From Anoplolepis gracilipes (taxonomy: Eukaryota; Arthropoda; Insecta; Hymenoptera; Formicidae), in the NCBI RefSeq assembly GCF_047496725.1, contig NC_132971.1, positions 186,001 through 250,000 on the forward strand: 64,000 nucleotides of DNA, read 5' to 3'. The translations under genes and the position numbers were made by a program. Under the pieces are notes generated by a model that had not been told where the DNA came from, did no database searches, and worked only from the letters and a program-made list of their open reading frames with translations. Shown in pieces: positions 1-17,656 of this stretch (position 1 is the stretch's first letter; the number at the start of each line of letters is the position of its first letter).

Positions 1-685
1 GGAGGAAAAAAAAGATACTAAAATACTAGAACGGAAACGTAAATAACAAATTATTAAATATGAATTATTATATATTTTTTAAATACACACACTTGCATGC
101 ACACGCACACATGTACACATGCATGCATACAGACACACCCATATGCATGTAGAAACAAAACTTTTCCCTTTATTCTAATGATTAATAATATGCTTTGTCT
201 ACTAGGCATTCTCTATATTTATTAAGTAATAAAAATTTGTATGTATTGTGATTTTATAAAATACTTTATCGTCTTGATTAAATTAAACAATATCATTTCC
301 CAGTGTTTTATCAGTTGAAAATGAATTAAAATTAGTGGTAAACGTGAGATAGATAGTTCAAATGAGCATGGAGGATCATTATTGTAATGAGAATAATTAT
401 TTTATATTTAATCCATTCAAATAAGTTAAACCATAAGAAATTAAAAATCTTTTTATAAACTATATGTACATAAAGATTTATAATATTTATGATATTATAT
501 AATATATAAATATATAAAATATATAAGAATTTTTAATTTCTTATAATAAAAATTTGTATTTCTTATATGGTTTAACTTATATACATGTATAAAAAATTAT
601 CTTAAAATTTTTGTGAAATATATAATAAATAGGTTTAAAAAAATAGTGTATTGCAGTTTTCGCGAAAATATTGCTTTGTAAACAG
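1..685. other. AT-rich left-edge DNA with an imperfect inverted repeat
   Basis: No gene is visible here. The stretch starts with CA-rich and TA-rich simple sequence. It contains an imperfect palindrome: an arm at about 422-460 reading aagttaaaccataagaaa reappears in inverted form near 550-588. The arms are separated by TA-rich sequence. This may be a decayed hairpin transposon or simply the intron preceding the possible exon at 686. Confidence 0.5.
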
Positions 686-873
686 GTGTTAAAGCGTTAA
701 AGGACTCACATATGGAATCTGAAGCAAAAATATCCGTTCAACAAACAAGAGTGGAAATTAATCAAGTGGATAGTGATCAACTTAAAAGTGGAGGAAAAGC
801 TTATGACTTTAATAATATATGGAATATAGATGACATAGTTGCTTATGAAGAAAATAATTCCACAGATTCCTAG
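686..873 (+). CDS. possible terminal coding exon of an unrecognised gene entering from the left
   Basis: The frame is open from a plausible splice acceptor (tgtaaacag at 677-685) to a TAG at 871-873. An internal ATG lies at 712, giving 53 residues if translated from there. The predicted peptide is hydrophilic and acidic. It contains IWNIDD followed by AYEEN near its C-terminus and resembles an ordinary protein tail more than random translation of AT-rich DNA. No domain is recognised. It could equally be a fragment of a degraded mobile-element protein or a chance open frame. The polypyrimidine tract before the acceptor is weak. Confidence 0.3.
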
Positions 874-2058
874 ATTGACAGTGAGTTACATAATTAGCAT
901 ATATGCTCTCTGTAAACTAATTTGATAACATCTTTTTTTTTGAGGTACAAAATTATCTTTTCGGCAAACGATTTGTATCAAAAACATGTGTGATTAGTAA
1001 TTTTAAAAAATATTAAAATATATAATAATTAACGTTATATGTAAATAGAAAAATGATATTCTTTAATCTTTTTCTCGTGCTTTAATTTATTAACTAGTTA
1101 TGTTCACTTTTATTTAAGAAGTATATCATGATTTAAAACACGTCAACTTTATTAAAGCTCAATGATATTCATATTATATGTATTCTCAAGGATATTAATA
1201 GATGTTTGTAAAAATGAATTATGTACAGCATCCGTAATAAAGTTAAATTAATTTAAAGAAAAGAAAGTAGAGACATTCTTTACAAAGTATATTGATGCAA
1301 TTGTTAAAAAATTAAGAGAACAAGCTATGATAATCAATAAAGTTAAACTATATAATAATTAAACGTTATGACAAGTTTAGAGATGCAAAGATAAAATGAT
1401 GTATAATTGATTATCTTTTTTACATAAAATTTTATTCAAAATTTTTACAATGCAAAAAAAACAATATTTTTAATACATATTATTAAGATTATTTTATTTA
1501 ATTCTGAAATATTTTCAAAACATTTAACAAAAAAGTGTGGTATTCTTGGTATAAACTTAAAGACAATCATTCTATCTTCGTACTCTTTATATAATTAATA
1601 TATACATTTCCTTCCTTCTCCTTTCTCTATATATGTATTTAAAAGATATTATAAATAATCTAATTTTCATAAATTTTTGCAATTGGTAAAATATTTTATC
1701 TCTTCTGCTTAAAAGCTGCACATATAACGCGCAACTAATTGTTTTAACTATCGTGTCACTTCATGCAAAATATAATATAAATATTTTTTGAATCGTAAAA
1801 AATAAAAGTAATTTCAATAATAATTAAGCAGTGAGGAATTCATCTTGAATTTTTTGAACGCCTATAGACGAGTTAAACATATATATATTAAGAAGAAATC
1901 CGCCAAGGAAAATTAATCTCTTTATCAATGCAATTTATGAATATAACACAATTATAAGACAATAAATGTTATCTGATCTTAAAAAGAAAAAGTATCCCGA
2001 AGAATTTTTTTGTGAAAACTGCTGTGTAATTTTTCTACGACAATGTATGTATCGCAAT
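874..2058. other. AT-rich intergenic DNA, including the probable U2SURP 3' UTR
   Basis: About 1.2 kb with no open frame that looks coding. The right end is directly downstream of the U2SURP stop codon on the minus strand and probably carries its 3' UTR. The rest is low-complexity AT-rich sequence with no further structure that I can support. Confidence 0.5.
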
Positions 2059-9913
<7,855 letters not shown>

Positions 9914-10376
9914 TTGTAAGGCTATAGTGTAACCTAAAAAAAAAGATGACAGTATAATTTACACGTGTAAATTTGAGCGCCAAATAAATTTAGACTTACG
10001 ACTGCAGTATTATAGATATCCGTCGTAAAATCTTAGTTCCATTAAATGAAATATATTAGTAGAGTATATTTTGCGTAACAGCCGACGCGAAAATCAACGT
10101 CGTTGAAAAAGCAATTCGAAAAAAAGACACATTTGTTAGAAACGATGAAACACAAACTTGTTAGAAATGATATCTATTGATTTTTCTAAATTACAAAATT
10201 CTATTGACATTAGACAATTATGTCAAACGTGAATATTCCATTTACAGACATAAAAACAGGAATATATAAGTATCTCAAAACACATTTCTCTTTCTTGAAA
10301 TCTTGATGACAAAGTAGGTTTGTTCGTTTTTTTGTCAACACTTTCGAAAGGTAGAGCTGTGCTGTGACTGATCATA
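9914..10376. other. U2SURP 5' UTR/promoter region
   Basis: On the minus strand, 5' UTR sequence between 9933 and the ATG follows an apparent acceptor (tttttag). A matching donor (gtaagt) lies near 10000, suggesting a noncoding first exon at about 10001-10100. Transcription of U2SURP therefore probably starts near 10.1 kb. No TATA box or other specific promoter element could be assigned. Confidence 0.4.
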
Positions 10377-10377
10377 G

Positions 10378-10633
10378 GTCGGTATTCATCGTTCGATTTC
10401 TACAATAGGTGTTGTAAGACGTAGGCCGCAAGAAATTAACCAATCACAGTTGACCTTAGAGAAGAATATCGAAGCTGTGATTGGCTAAAACGGGTTAATT
10501 TATGGCCGGTATTCATCGTCCGATCTTATATATTACTCGTTCAACCAATAAAATGATGCTATGCGGCTACTTCATTGGTTGAACGGGATCTTAAGACGAT
10601 CTTAAATATAAGATCGTACTATGAATACCGACC
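10378..10633. mobile_element. hairpin MITE(s) with GGTCGGTATTCAT termini
   Basis: The terminal motif GGYCGGTATTCATCGT occurs at 10378 and again at 10504. Its inverse, ending in GAATACCGACC, closes the element at 10633. The inner copy (10504-10633) has matching arms of about 60 bases that include GATCTTATAT and a CAACCAAT/ATTGGTTG pair. No coding sequence is present. The outer 10378 terminus may belong to a larger or nested copy that also contains a CCAATCACAG/CTGTGATTGG pair. The superfamily is not assigned. Confidence 0.75.
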
Positions 10634-11031
10634 ATACTGTGGTAATATCTCGTCGCTCGTCGGTGTCTTTAGCATCGAATAGGTAAGGTCCTTGCAACTT
10701 GGTTTGATTGGCGTTCTTCCCTTCTCTTCTCTTCTCCTATATTTTAGTACAGTATATGTACAGCGGACGGTTATAGGATTGATGGAAAAAAATGTATATT
10801 TAAATTTAAGGAGTGACAACCAATGACGACAAACTGATTCATATGCAAGCGGTGATGCTTCCAAATGAGGTTAATAACGATCTCTGTACTGATGGGTATC
10901 CAGATTATTAAGTACCACTCTATTATATTTATTTTATTATTTTCCGAAGGTCCTGTTATTGATGAGATATTCGTTTGACGTGAAAGACGTCGTGAGTGCA
11001 GTTTCGACCATCTCCACACACTCAAGAGAGA

Positions 11032-11274
11032 ATGTATTGCCTACAGTGGCTAATTCCAGTGCTGCTAATACCAAAACCTGTCAATCCAGCATTGTTGCAA
11101 ACCCATGTCATGTTCATGGCACTCTACTTGATCGGGTTCTTCCTGGAGCGTAAGCCTTGCACTATTTGCAGTCTTGTATTCCTCGCCGCTGTCTTCCTCA
11201 TTTGTTACAGCGGTATAGGCAATTGCCTGTTATGGAGCACAAATTGCGACACAGTAAGATGCGACAATGGCTAA
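11032..11274 (+). CDS. BLCAP: bladder cancer-associated protein orthologue (BLCAP/BC10)
   Basis: An 80-residue small membrane protein encoded in one uninterrupted exon, close to the usual 87 residues. It begins MYCLQWLIPVLLIPKPVNPA and continues with the conserved core FLLERKPCTICSLVFLAA followed by LICYS and GNC. Two hydrophobic helices are separated by the ERKPCTIC turn. The C-terminal tail is divergent, as expected outside vertebrates. The start was set at the ATG matching family proteins, although the frame is open 12 codons further upstream. Molecular function is poorly known; the vertebrate gene is linked to growth suppression and its mRNA undergoes A-to-I editing. The neighbours are unrelated housekeeping genes. 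Confidence 0.95.
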   Translation: MYCLQWLIPVLLIPKPVNPALLQTHVMFMALYLIGFFLERKPCTICSLVFLAAVFLICYSGIGNCLLWSTNCDTVRCDNG

Positions 11275-11519
11275 GATTATACTTTATCTTAGAGAATTAT
11301 TGCCTTCCCTTTTGTTGATTTGCATTGTTTGTAAGTTCTTCCTGTAGCAAAATATTTCAAAGTAATTCTTTAATCTGTTATAACATTTTATCCGCAGTGT
11401 GATGATAGGTAGATAGCTTTTAAGTTTTCTAGGTTTATGACAGATTATCATAATTTTGATCTATATATGATAATATGTCATTGTTGGACATTTTAGCATA
11501 TACAATACATATATATATA

Positions 11520-11691
11520 CAGTCGGACTTTTTATCCTACGACCCTCTTATTTTTGTCTACGACAAAAATTCCTCTCGTTCTACGACCGCGAAAGGGGAA
11601 TTATACCCTCACTCTCAAATTTTTGTTGTAGGATTAGAGGTTTAAGGGGAAGATTCCGGACCGAAATGTCGTAGGATAAGAGGTCCGACTG
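11520..11691. mobile_element. 172-bp hairpin MITE with CAGTCGGAC termini
   Basis: The left terminus reads CAGTCGGACTTTTTATCCTA. The right terminus is its near-exact inverse (TAGGATAAGAGGTCCGACTG), ending at 11691. The element sits in TA-repeat DNA and is flanked on the left by TA. The CAGT-type start and TA context suggest a pogo/Tigger-like (Tc1-mariner) non-autonomous element. It has no open reading frame. Confidence 0.8.
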
Positions 11692-12584
11692 CATATATAT
11701 ATGTTTTGAATAATGAAATTCTAAGTAACAGGAGTGTAACAAGATGCAGTTTAATGAAATTTGTACACAGATTCCAGAGCTGTCGCAACAGTTTACAAAA
11801 GCAAAGTAAATTTTAAAATTCTAGTGTAATACTTTTACTTGTCAATATATAAAAAAAAAAAAATAGTTTTATGTTTATTGCTAATATATTGATTAATAAT
11901 GAAAAAGCAGATTATGCAGCTAATAATAAATTCTTTTCATATTTATCTGTAGCTTTTAAATTCTTATTCTGTCTTTTTTGGTACAACAATAATGATATAA
12001 TATAAAATTTATTTTTCTTGGAAAAGAGAGAGAATAGAATTCTTTTAGATTATTTTTTTACATATACTTTAAAGGATATGCCAATGATTACATAGAATTG
12101 TAATTTACTTTGGTAAAGTCGTTTGGTTTAAGTAATATATAAAATGATAATCAATGTTACACTACATCATAAATGCAAGTTGTTAAATATTTCAATTAAA
12201 AACAATGTGCTTGTATTAAAGCAGACATAATGTACAAAAGTCATTAAAATTAAAGATAATACCTTTTAATTAAAACTTAAAAGTATTGTCTTGTAGACAA
12301 ATTATTTATATATGCAAAAATAGAGAAAAAATATTATTGACCATTTAATTTATATTAATCTATCTTGAAACATAACAAAAATGATAAGACTTTTGTTCAG
12401 TGCTTGCTATGTAATTAGAGGCACGAATTTTTCAAATAATAATTTATCAAATTTGATTTTGTTGCAGGAATATAAGATATTATTTAGTAAAGAAAAACCC
12501 TGCCATGTTATTTAAATATTCAAAAAGAGATTTGAGTGATATGAACTCTGTGCTATAATTTATTATTCTAACTTACTTGCAATA

Positions 12585-12636
<52 letters not shown>

Positions 12637-13433
12637 TATATTTAATTCAGTATAATTAGTAATTCAGTATAGTAATGTTACCAATGTAAATACTGATAGT
12701 CATGGTAACAAAGAAAAAAATATTGTCAATATAACTTAATGAATACAAGTGAAAATGGAATTAAAAATCAGTAAATTTTTTATATCTATCTTTATATGCT
12801 TATATGTGAAGATCAATTATCTGCCCGTGTCTATCCTGTAAACTTACATTGACAAGTTAATATTTTGACACAAAGCAAAGAACTTTATCCTTTACAGAAA
12901 ATCGCAAAAAAACCGTTTTAAGAATATTTATTCAAACTTAATATAAGTTGTAATTGTGTGTGTGTGTGTGTGTGTGAGACAAGAATTTGGACTATATAAA
13001 AATTGTCTATGTTTTCTGCTGTATAAGCACAAATGTATAAATATCTGTGATGATTTTGATTGAAAATGTTTCTTGATTTACTATATGTAAACACAATACA
13101 TTTACTCATTAATTTTACATATACAACAGATTTAATTTCCAAATGGTGTAACTTTGCTATAATACTATTGTGTAATCTTTGCTTCCATATATAATATATA
13201 GAGAAATATATAAAAATTTTATAAAAGATTGTCTTTTTTCTTCATCTCTCTGTAATTTATTATATATTGATATAATAAAAATGTGTTAAAAGAAATTTAT
13301 TTTTTTTTTATGGTGTGTGTTAAAAGAAATACTTTTTTTTTTTTTTTTTTTTAGTACATATAATGCAAAATGGTAAGAGTACTATTCGAATTAAAGGACA
13401 TAATAAAGAAAAACATTGACATGTTTTAGAATA

Positions 13434-13449
13434 TTTATTTAATTTTATT
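13434..13449 (-). terminator. RpS10: polyadenylation signals of RpS10
   Basis: Two minus-strand AATAAA hexamers (complements at 13444-13449 and 13434-13439) lie about 20-30 bases past the RpS10 stop. This fits the very short 3' UTR typical of ribosomal protein genes. Confidence 0.6.
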
Positions 13450-13466
13450 ATATGAAAAAAAGAAAG

Positions 13467-14013
13467 TTACTGAAGAGCTTTTCCACGGCCGAAACCACCA
13501 CGGAATTCGAGATCACCGGTACCTGCGCCTACATCAGCCTTTTTGTCACCGGCACCTGGGGGACCAGCTGGACCTCGTCTATATCCCGCACGATCTTCCG
13601 TTGGTCTCGAGCCTTCGCTTCTAGTCGCAGCGGGTCTCGGCCTTGTAGTTTCAGACCTTGGTTGTTTCTTGAGAGTTGAGGGCACAATTTCAGGTGGTAG
13701 ATGCAAATATCCACGCAAATATTCTATACCGTCATTTGTAAGGTACCAGTAAAAATGCCTCCAGGCAAATTGTTCCTTCACATATCCTCTAGATTTTAAA
13801 GACTGAAAGATACATGGAATCCGTAAAATTATTTATATGCAATACAAAAGAGGTATTGAAGATTATTACCTGCATTGCCTTAATAACTTGCAGATTGGGA
13901 ATATTTTCTAATTCTGGATGTTTTGACGCATGATAATCCTTTTTTGCTACCATAACTCCCTCTTTGAAGAGGTACTCATAGATAGCCACACGATTCTTTT
14001 TTGGCATCAACAT
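13467..14013 (-). CDS. RpS10: 40S ribosomal protein S10
   Basis: Cytosolic small ribosomal subunit protein eS10. Coding exons are 14013-13870 (48 codons, MLMPKKNRVAIYEYLFKEG) and 13802-13467 (111 codons plus stop), giving 159 residues, the normal family length. The winged-helix N-terminal half includes NLQVIKAMQ, KSRGYVKEQFAWRHFYWYL and GIEYLR. The Gly/Arg/Pro-rich basic tail ends in FGRGKALQ. The start was chosen at MLMPKKN, which lies one base after a splice acceptor; an ATG nine bases upstream falls in the intron. A noncoding first exon probably ends near 14558 (donor gtatgt), with a pyrimidine-rich start resembling a TOP motif near 14590. The second coding exon is clearly GC-richer than its surroundings, as expected for a highly expressed gene. 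Confidence 0.97.
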
Positions 14014-14830
14014 TCTACGCATAACAATAAAAATAATTTAGTATAGAATCTATGTTAATGAATATAATAGATTCAAACTTAATATATAAAATGTATTATT
14101 AACAAATAAGAAAAAAAGTAGAAATAAGTTTGTCAAATATAATCTTTCTTGTGTCTTTTCTAATGATATAATATAGCATTATATTTTCCCTTCTAGAAAA
14201 TGTTAACTCGATTACTTAAGTAAGGTTATGTATATATCACAATAACAAAATTATCATACAAATATTGTACAAAAAAATTATATGTTAAAATTAATTTTTA
14301 GATAGGCTATACAATTATATAAATTATAAAAATCAAGAAATTACAACGTATACATTTATATATATAGACGTAAAAAACTATAAGGACACACATGACACAT
14401 ATTCGTGATTAAATATGTAATATATAAAATTATTAAAATATAATCAACATATTTAATTGTGGAAAGATTATAGATATCAACGAACCTTCTACTTTTTTTT
14501 TAACTCTCACAAATAAGTAAGATTAAAATGGATTTTATTGAAAACTCAACATACTTGACGGATTCAGAATACGCCTTCTGTCGGAAAGAAACATGAGGAA
14601 CATTTCACTTCAATTCACTCGCGATAATATCGATCTGCGCTACGGTCGATTCTCGAATCAGGGTGCGATCTATTATATGGTGAATTTGATTTCTTTCTTC
14701 TGATTGGTCAATTTTCTATCTACAATATACATATATATTTGATATCACGATTGAAGGCGTCGATGGAAATGGACGAGATTCGATAGCGCAAAATGCTAAT
14801 TGGCCAGTGAACATTAGGACCTTCTGAATA

Positions 14831-14987
14831 GCTGCGTTCAGCAGAGAAAGCAAATCAGTGAGCGCTTAGTGATTCTTTATTGTGATTGGTTCTTGAATTT
14901 AGATCTTCGTTGGACCTAAATGCAGAAACCAATCACAATTAAGAATCACTAAGCGCTCACTGATTTGCTTTCTCTGCTGAACGCAGC
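14831..14987. mobile_element. 157-bp palindromic MITE (GCTGCGTTCAGCAGA termini)
   Basis: Near-perfect inverted arms of about 60-65 bases. The left end reads GCTGCGTTCAGCAGAGAAAG and the right end is its inverse. The arms include GTGAGCGCTTAGTGATTCTT and end internally at a TGATTGGTT/AACCAATCA pair. There is no open frame. It lies in the short space upstream of RpS10. Confidence 0.85.
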
Positions 14988-15035
14988 CAATGGCTAACCG
15001 TGCTGGTTACCCTAGGCTTTGGTCAATATGCCTTT

Positions 15036-15184
15036 AAGGTAAATTTTTACGAGCCGCTAAAACCGATTGTTTGAGCGACAAAAAGGACCACGTGACCAAA
15101 AATGACGAATTGATATCTTTATTTTGAGTCACGTGATCCTTTTTGTCGCTCAATGAGTTTCAGCGGCTCGTGAAAATTTACCTT
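15036..15184. mobile_element. 149-bp palindromic MITE (AAGGTAAATTTT termini)
   Basis: A second hairpin element only about 50 bases from the previous one. Arms of about 55 bases contain ACGAGCCGCT and GAGCGACAAAAAGGA and flank a TCACGTGA-like centre. The right arm is the inverse (AGCGGCTCGT…AAAATTTACCTT). No coding capacity. Confidence 0.85.
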
Positions 15185-15480
15185 TAGAATTAAGACAATC
15201 CGCCATCAAAAGGTGTATGCGCGCCATATTTAAATTAATTATTTTATAAGATATCCTTTTAAAAATGCTCTATATATTTCTTTGTTTTTCTCTTTGCTAA
15301 ATATTTATAAATTTTATTTGAAACATTCAAATTATAGTACAATAATGGAAAAAGCACATTAATATCCAGCCTGGAATAGTCAAAATGTATTTTATCTATT
15401 AGTAAACTTAAACTAAAAATAGAAATGTGTGAGAAAAGAATGACTTGCTTTCACATTGTTATTTTTTAGTTTGAACTCTT

Positions 15481-16301
15481 TTATTGACTTTCCATTTCTA
15501 TATTTTCATTATAAATTTTTAAAGCACTAGTAGAAGTTTTTTTCTTATGTTTTGTTCTTGTGTCTGATTTTAAGCATATTTTGTGTCCTTTTAAAACAGG
15601 CCATTTATGTATTTTCTTTAAGTATTCTGCTGCTATTTGAATACTCTCCATTTTCGCTATTGCACTCCTATAAATGAATATACAATAATTAATAAATATA
15701 CATAAATATATATTACATAAAAAAAAATTCTAATATACATTAGTAGTAGAAATTTAATAAAATTTCATTGATAAATTATATCTACCTAAAATCTTTATTG
15801 TAAGATTTTAATAAAGTAACGTGAATACATCCAGGAAGGGCACCTTTTATTTCATGTGATTTTATGCCATTTGCTATATTTGAAACAAATAATCTGTTCA
15901 AACACATAATAAAATATTAATAATGCTATCTACCCATTAAATTGATTTAAATGGAAATAACATTCTTACGATTGTGTCACTTTAATATCTGGTTTGATTT
16001 CAGGCATAACAACTTTCTTTTTTTTCATCTTTTCAGCTTCTTCTCTAAGTACAAGAGCATGTAGTGGTTTAACAACAATTCGCTTGCCATTAATTGTTTT
16101 GCCCTTTGCAGATTTATAATTCATTATTTTCTCTTCCACACTGGAGAACATAACGTGACATGATCTACTAGATTGTCGTGGTAATTTTACGTAAAATTTT
16201 CCCGTAAATAAACATTCAACATCTTTCTTATCTTTTATTATATGGGAAAGACGTACACTCAATGTTTGTTCTCTTCGTTTTTTCAATTGAGATAACTGCA
16301 T
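15481..16301 (-). CDS. small protein with two RRM-like segments (nucleolin/modulo-like)
   Basis: Three coding exons, 16301-15970, 15893-15786 and 15667-15481, join in phase to give 208 residues. No orthologue was recognised by name. Visible features are a first divergent RRM-like segment (about 20-82) ending INGKRIVVKPL, a Lys-rich linker (EKMKKKKVV) and a second segment opening with an RNP2-like LFVSNI (about 112-117), followed by YNKDFR and SAIAKMESIQIAAEYLKK. The tail is basic (TKHKKKTSTS). This organisation is reminiscent of insect nucleolar RNA-binding proteins such as nucleolin or modulo, but that is inference. It is transcribed divergently from MDH1. Confidence 0.6.
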
Positions 16302-16365
16302 TATCTAAAAATTATATTGTTCCTTATAATTGAGATAAAATAATTCAATTAAAAGCTCTCAATAT

Positions 16366-16664
16366 TAATAAATAATATAATTAAAACAAAATTAGATAAT
16401 GAAGAGCCAATGTACATATAGGATATGAAATAATTTCCAAACAATAATTCAATTAATTATTCATTCTATATTTCAAACGTTTCAAACTCCTTTCGAGCCT
16501 TCTTCAGTGATTTAAAATATAAAACAATCAAATAAAATAAAATTAAAGTTGGAATATAGAATAAATAAATAATTGAATTATTGTTTGGAAATTATTTCAC
16601 GCCTTACACTCGCGTTGGCTCTTCATTGCCTTAATTTTGTTTTAATTATATTACTTGTAATTAA
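16366..16664. mobile_element. long palindrome with a hammerhead-like core in its loop
   Basis: Two arms of about 110-120 bases are inverted copies. They share AATAATATAATTAAAACAAA, GAAGAGCCAA and AATTTCCAAACAATAATTCA. They enclose a loop of about 60-80 bases. On the minus strand the loop carries CTGAAGA, a six-pair stem-loop and GAAAC at 16507-16475. This resembles the conserved core of the hammerhead ribozymes that accompany Penelope-like retroelements. The cleavage-side helix is imperfect, so it is probably decayed. Confidence 0.65.
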
Positions 16665-16726
16665 GATTTTTTTATTTACATAAAATTATAAAATTGAGAA
16701 AAAAGAAATATAAATACATAACATAC

Positions 16727-16767
<41 letters not shown>

Positions 16768-17656
16768 GCAATTAAGAAAAGATAACGTCTACAATTAACT
16801 ATACTTGGATTTGTATGAAAAATTATAGCAGACTTCTCTCTTTTTCTTCTTTTTGTTAAAAGCAACACTCGGCAATACTGAATAATATGATTAAAATTAT
16901 AGGTTACAATTATATCCGCATGCATTCAATTGAACACAATTTTGCCAATGGAACACAAGACTCTCTGATTGGTCAATTGTTGTTAATTACCCTAAAGTCA
17001 CAAGATTATAAAGTACATACCGCAATCCATAAGATATATAAAAATAATAATCATCTAATAAGCAATAAAACATAATAAAAATTACATTAATTAAAATATA
17101 AGAAAGAATTAATAAAATTAATTAAAAAGTAAAAATAAAAGCATCAAATAATTTCTACATTTTATAAATACAATCCAAAAATAAAAGCAGTACGCACGTT
17201 TTAACATAATCGTAAGGCCGTAAACAAATCGACCAATCACAGTCAAGCATTCTCACAATGTAGTAAGAATGTTTAATTGTGATTGGTCGATTTGCTTATG
17301 GCCTTAAGATTACACTACAAAATACATAGGTAGTCACAAAGGTACGCAATTGGCTATTGAATAGAGAATTTTAATGTCCCGAGAATCTTTCTATTTGATA
17401 GCCAATCATGTAACATTGTGTTTATTTGTATTTCTTGCTGGAAAGCACCCTATATCTATCATCTATCGTCACGTAGTGACTTGGCAACTCTGTTCTCCAG
17501 TCATTCGGTTCCAGACGATCGAGATAGTCGGTGTTACGCCATTGATCCTTCCGATCACTCCTTTTTCGCTCTCTCTCTCTATCTCTGTCTCTCTTTGGTT
17601 GTAATATATTAAACCGAACAAATCTTTATTGCTAATAATAGATATACTGTAAAAAA
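16665..17656. other. intergenic region and MDH1 promoter
   Basis: No coding sequence is supported. The region holds a TA microsatellite (about 16729-16765), a hairpin MITE at 17213-17306 and an AT-rich stretch. The last 200 bases before the MDH1 ATG include a CT-rich run (about 17570-17596) and are the likely 5' UTR and promoter. No specific transcription-factor site can be assigned. Confidence 0.45.
17213..17306. mobile_element. 94-bp hairpin MITE (TAAGGCCGTAAAC termini)
   Basis: Inverted arms of about 40 bases, TAAGGCCGTAAACAAATCGA at the left and its inverse ending in GGCCTTA at the right. Each arm contains a CCAATCAC/GTGATTGG motif. It is about 350 bases upstream of the MDH1 start codon. 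Confidence 0.85.

Larger units (their letters stand above)
11275..13466. other. BLCAP 3' flank and intergenic DNA
   Basis: AT-rich sequence with no supportable gene. It contains a hairpin MITE (11520-11691), an AT-rich hairpin at about 12253-12294, a TA microsatellite (about 12590-12634), a short TG run near 12957 and T-runs near 13330. Part of it is presumably the BLCAP 3' UTR. At the right end, minus-strand AATAAA signals at 13444-13449 and 13434-13439 lie just downstream of the RpS10 stop codon. Confidence 0.5.

Noticed and set aside
10619..11025. Minus-strand open frames of 81-84 codons upstream of BLCAP
   Set aside because: They overlap a MITE end and the BLCAP 5' region, with no domain or splice support.
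13452..13752. Plus-strand open frames of 69-75 codons antisense to RpS10
   Set aside because: These are shadows of the GC-rich RpS10 coding exon on the opposite strand.
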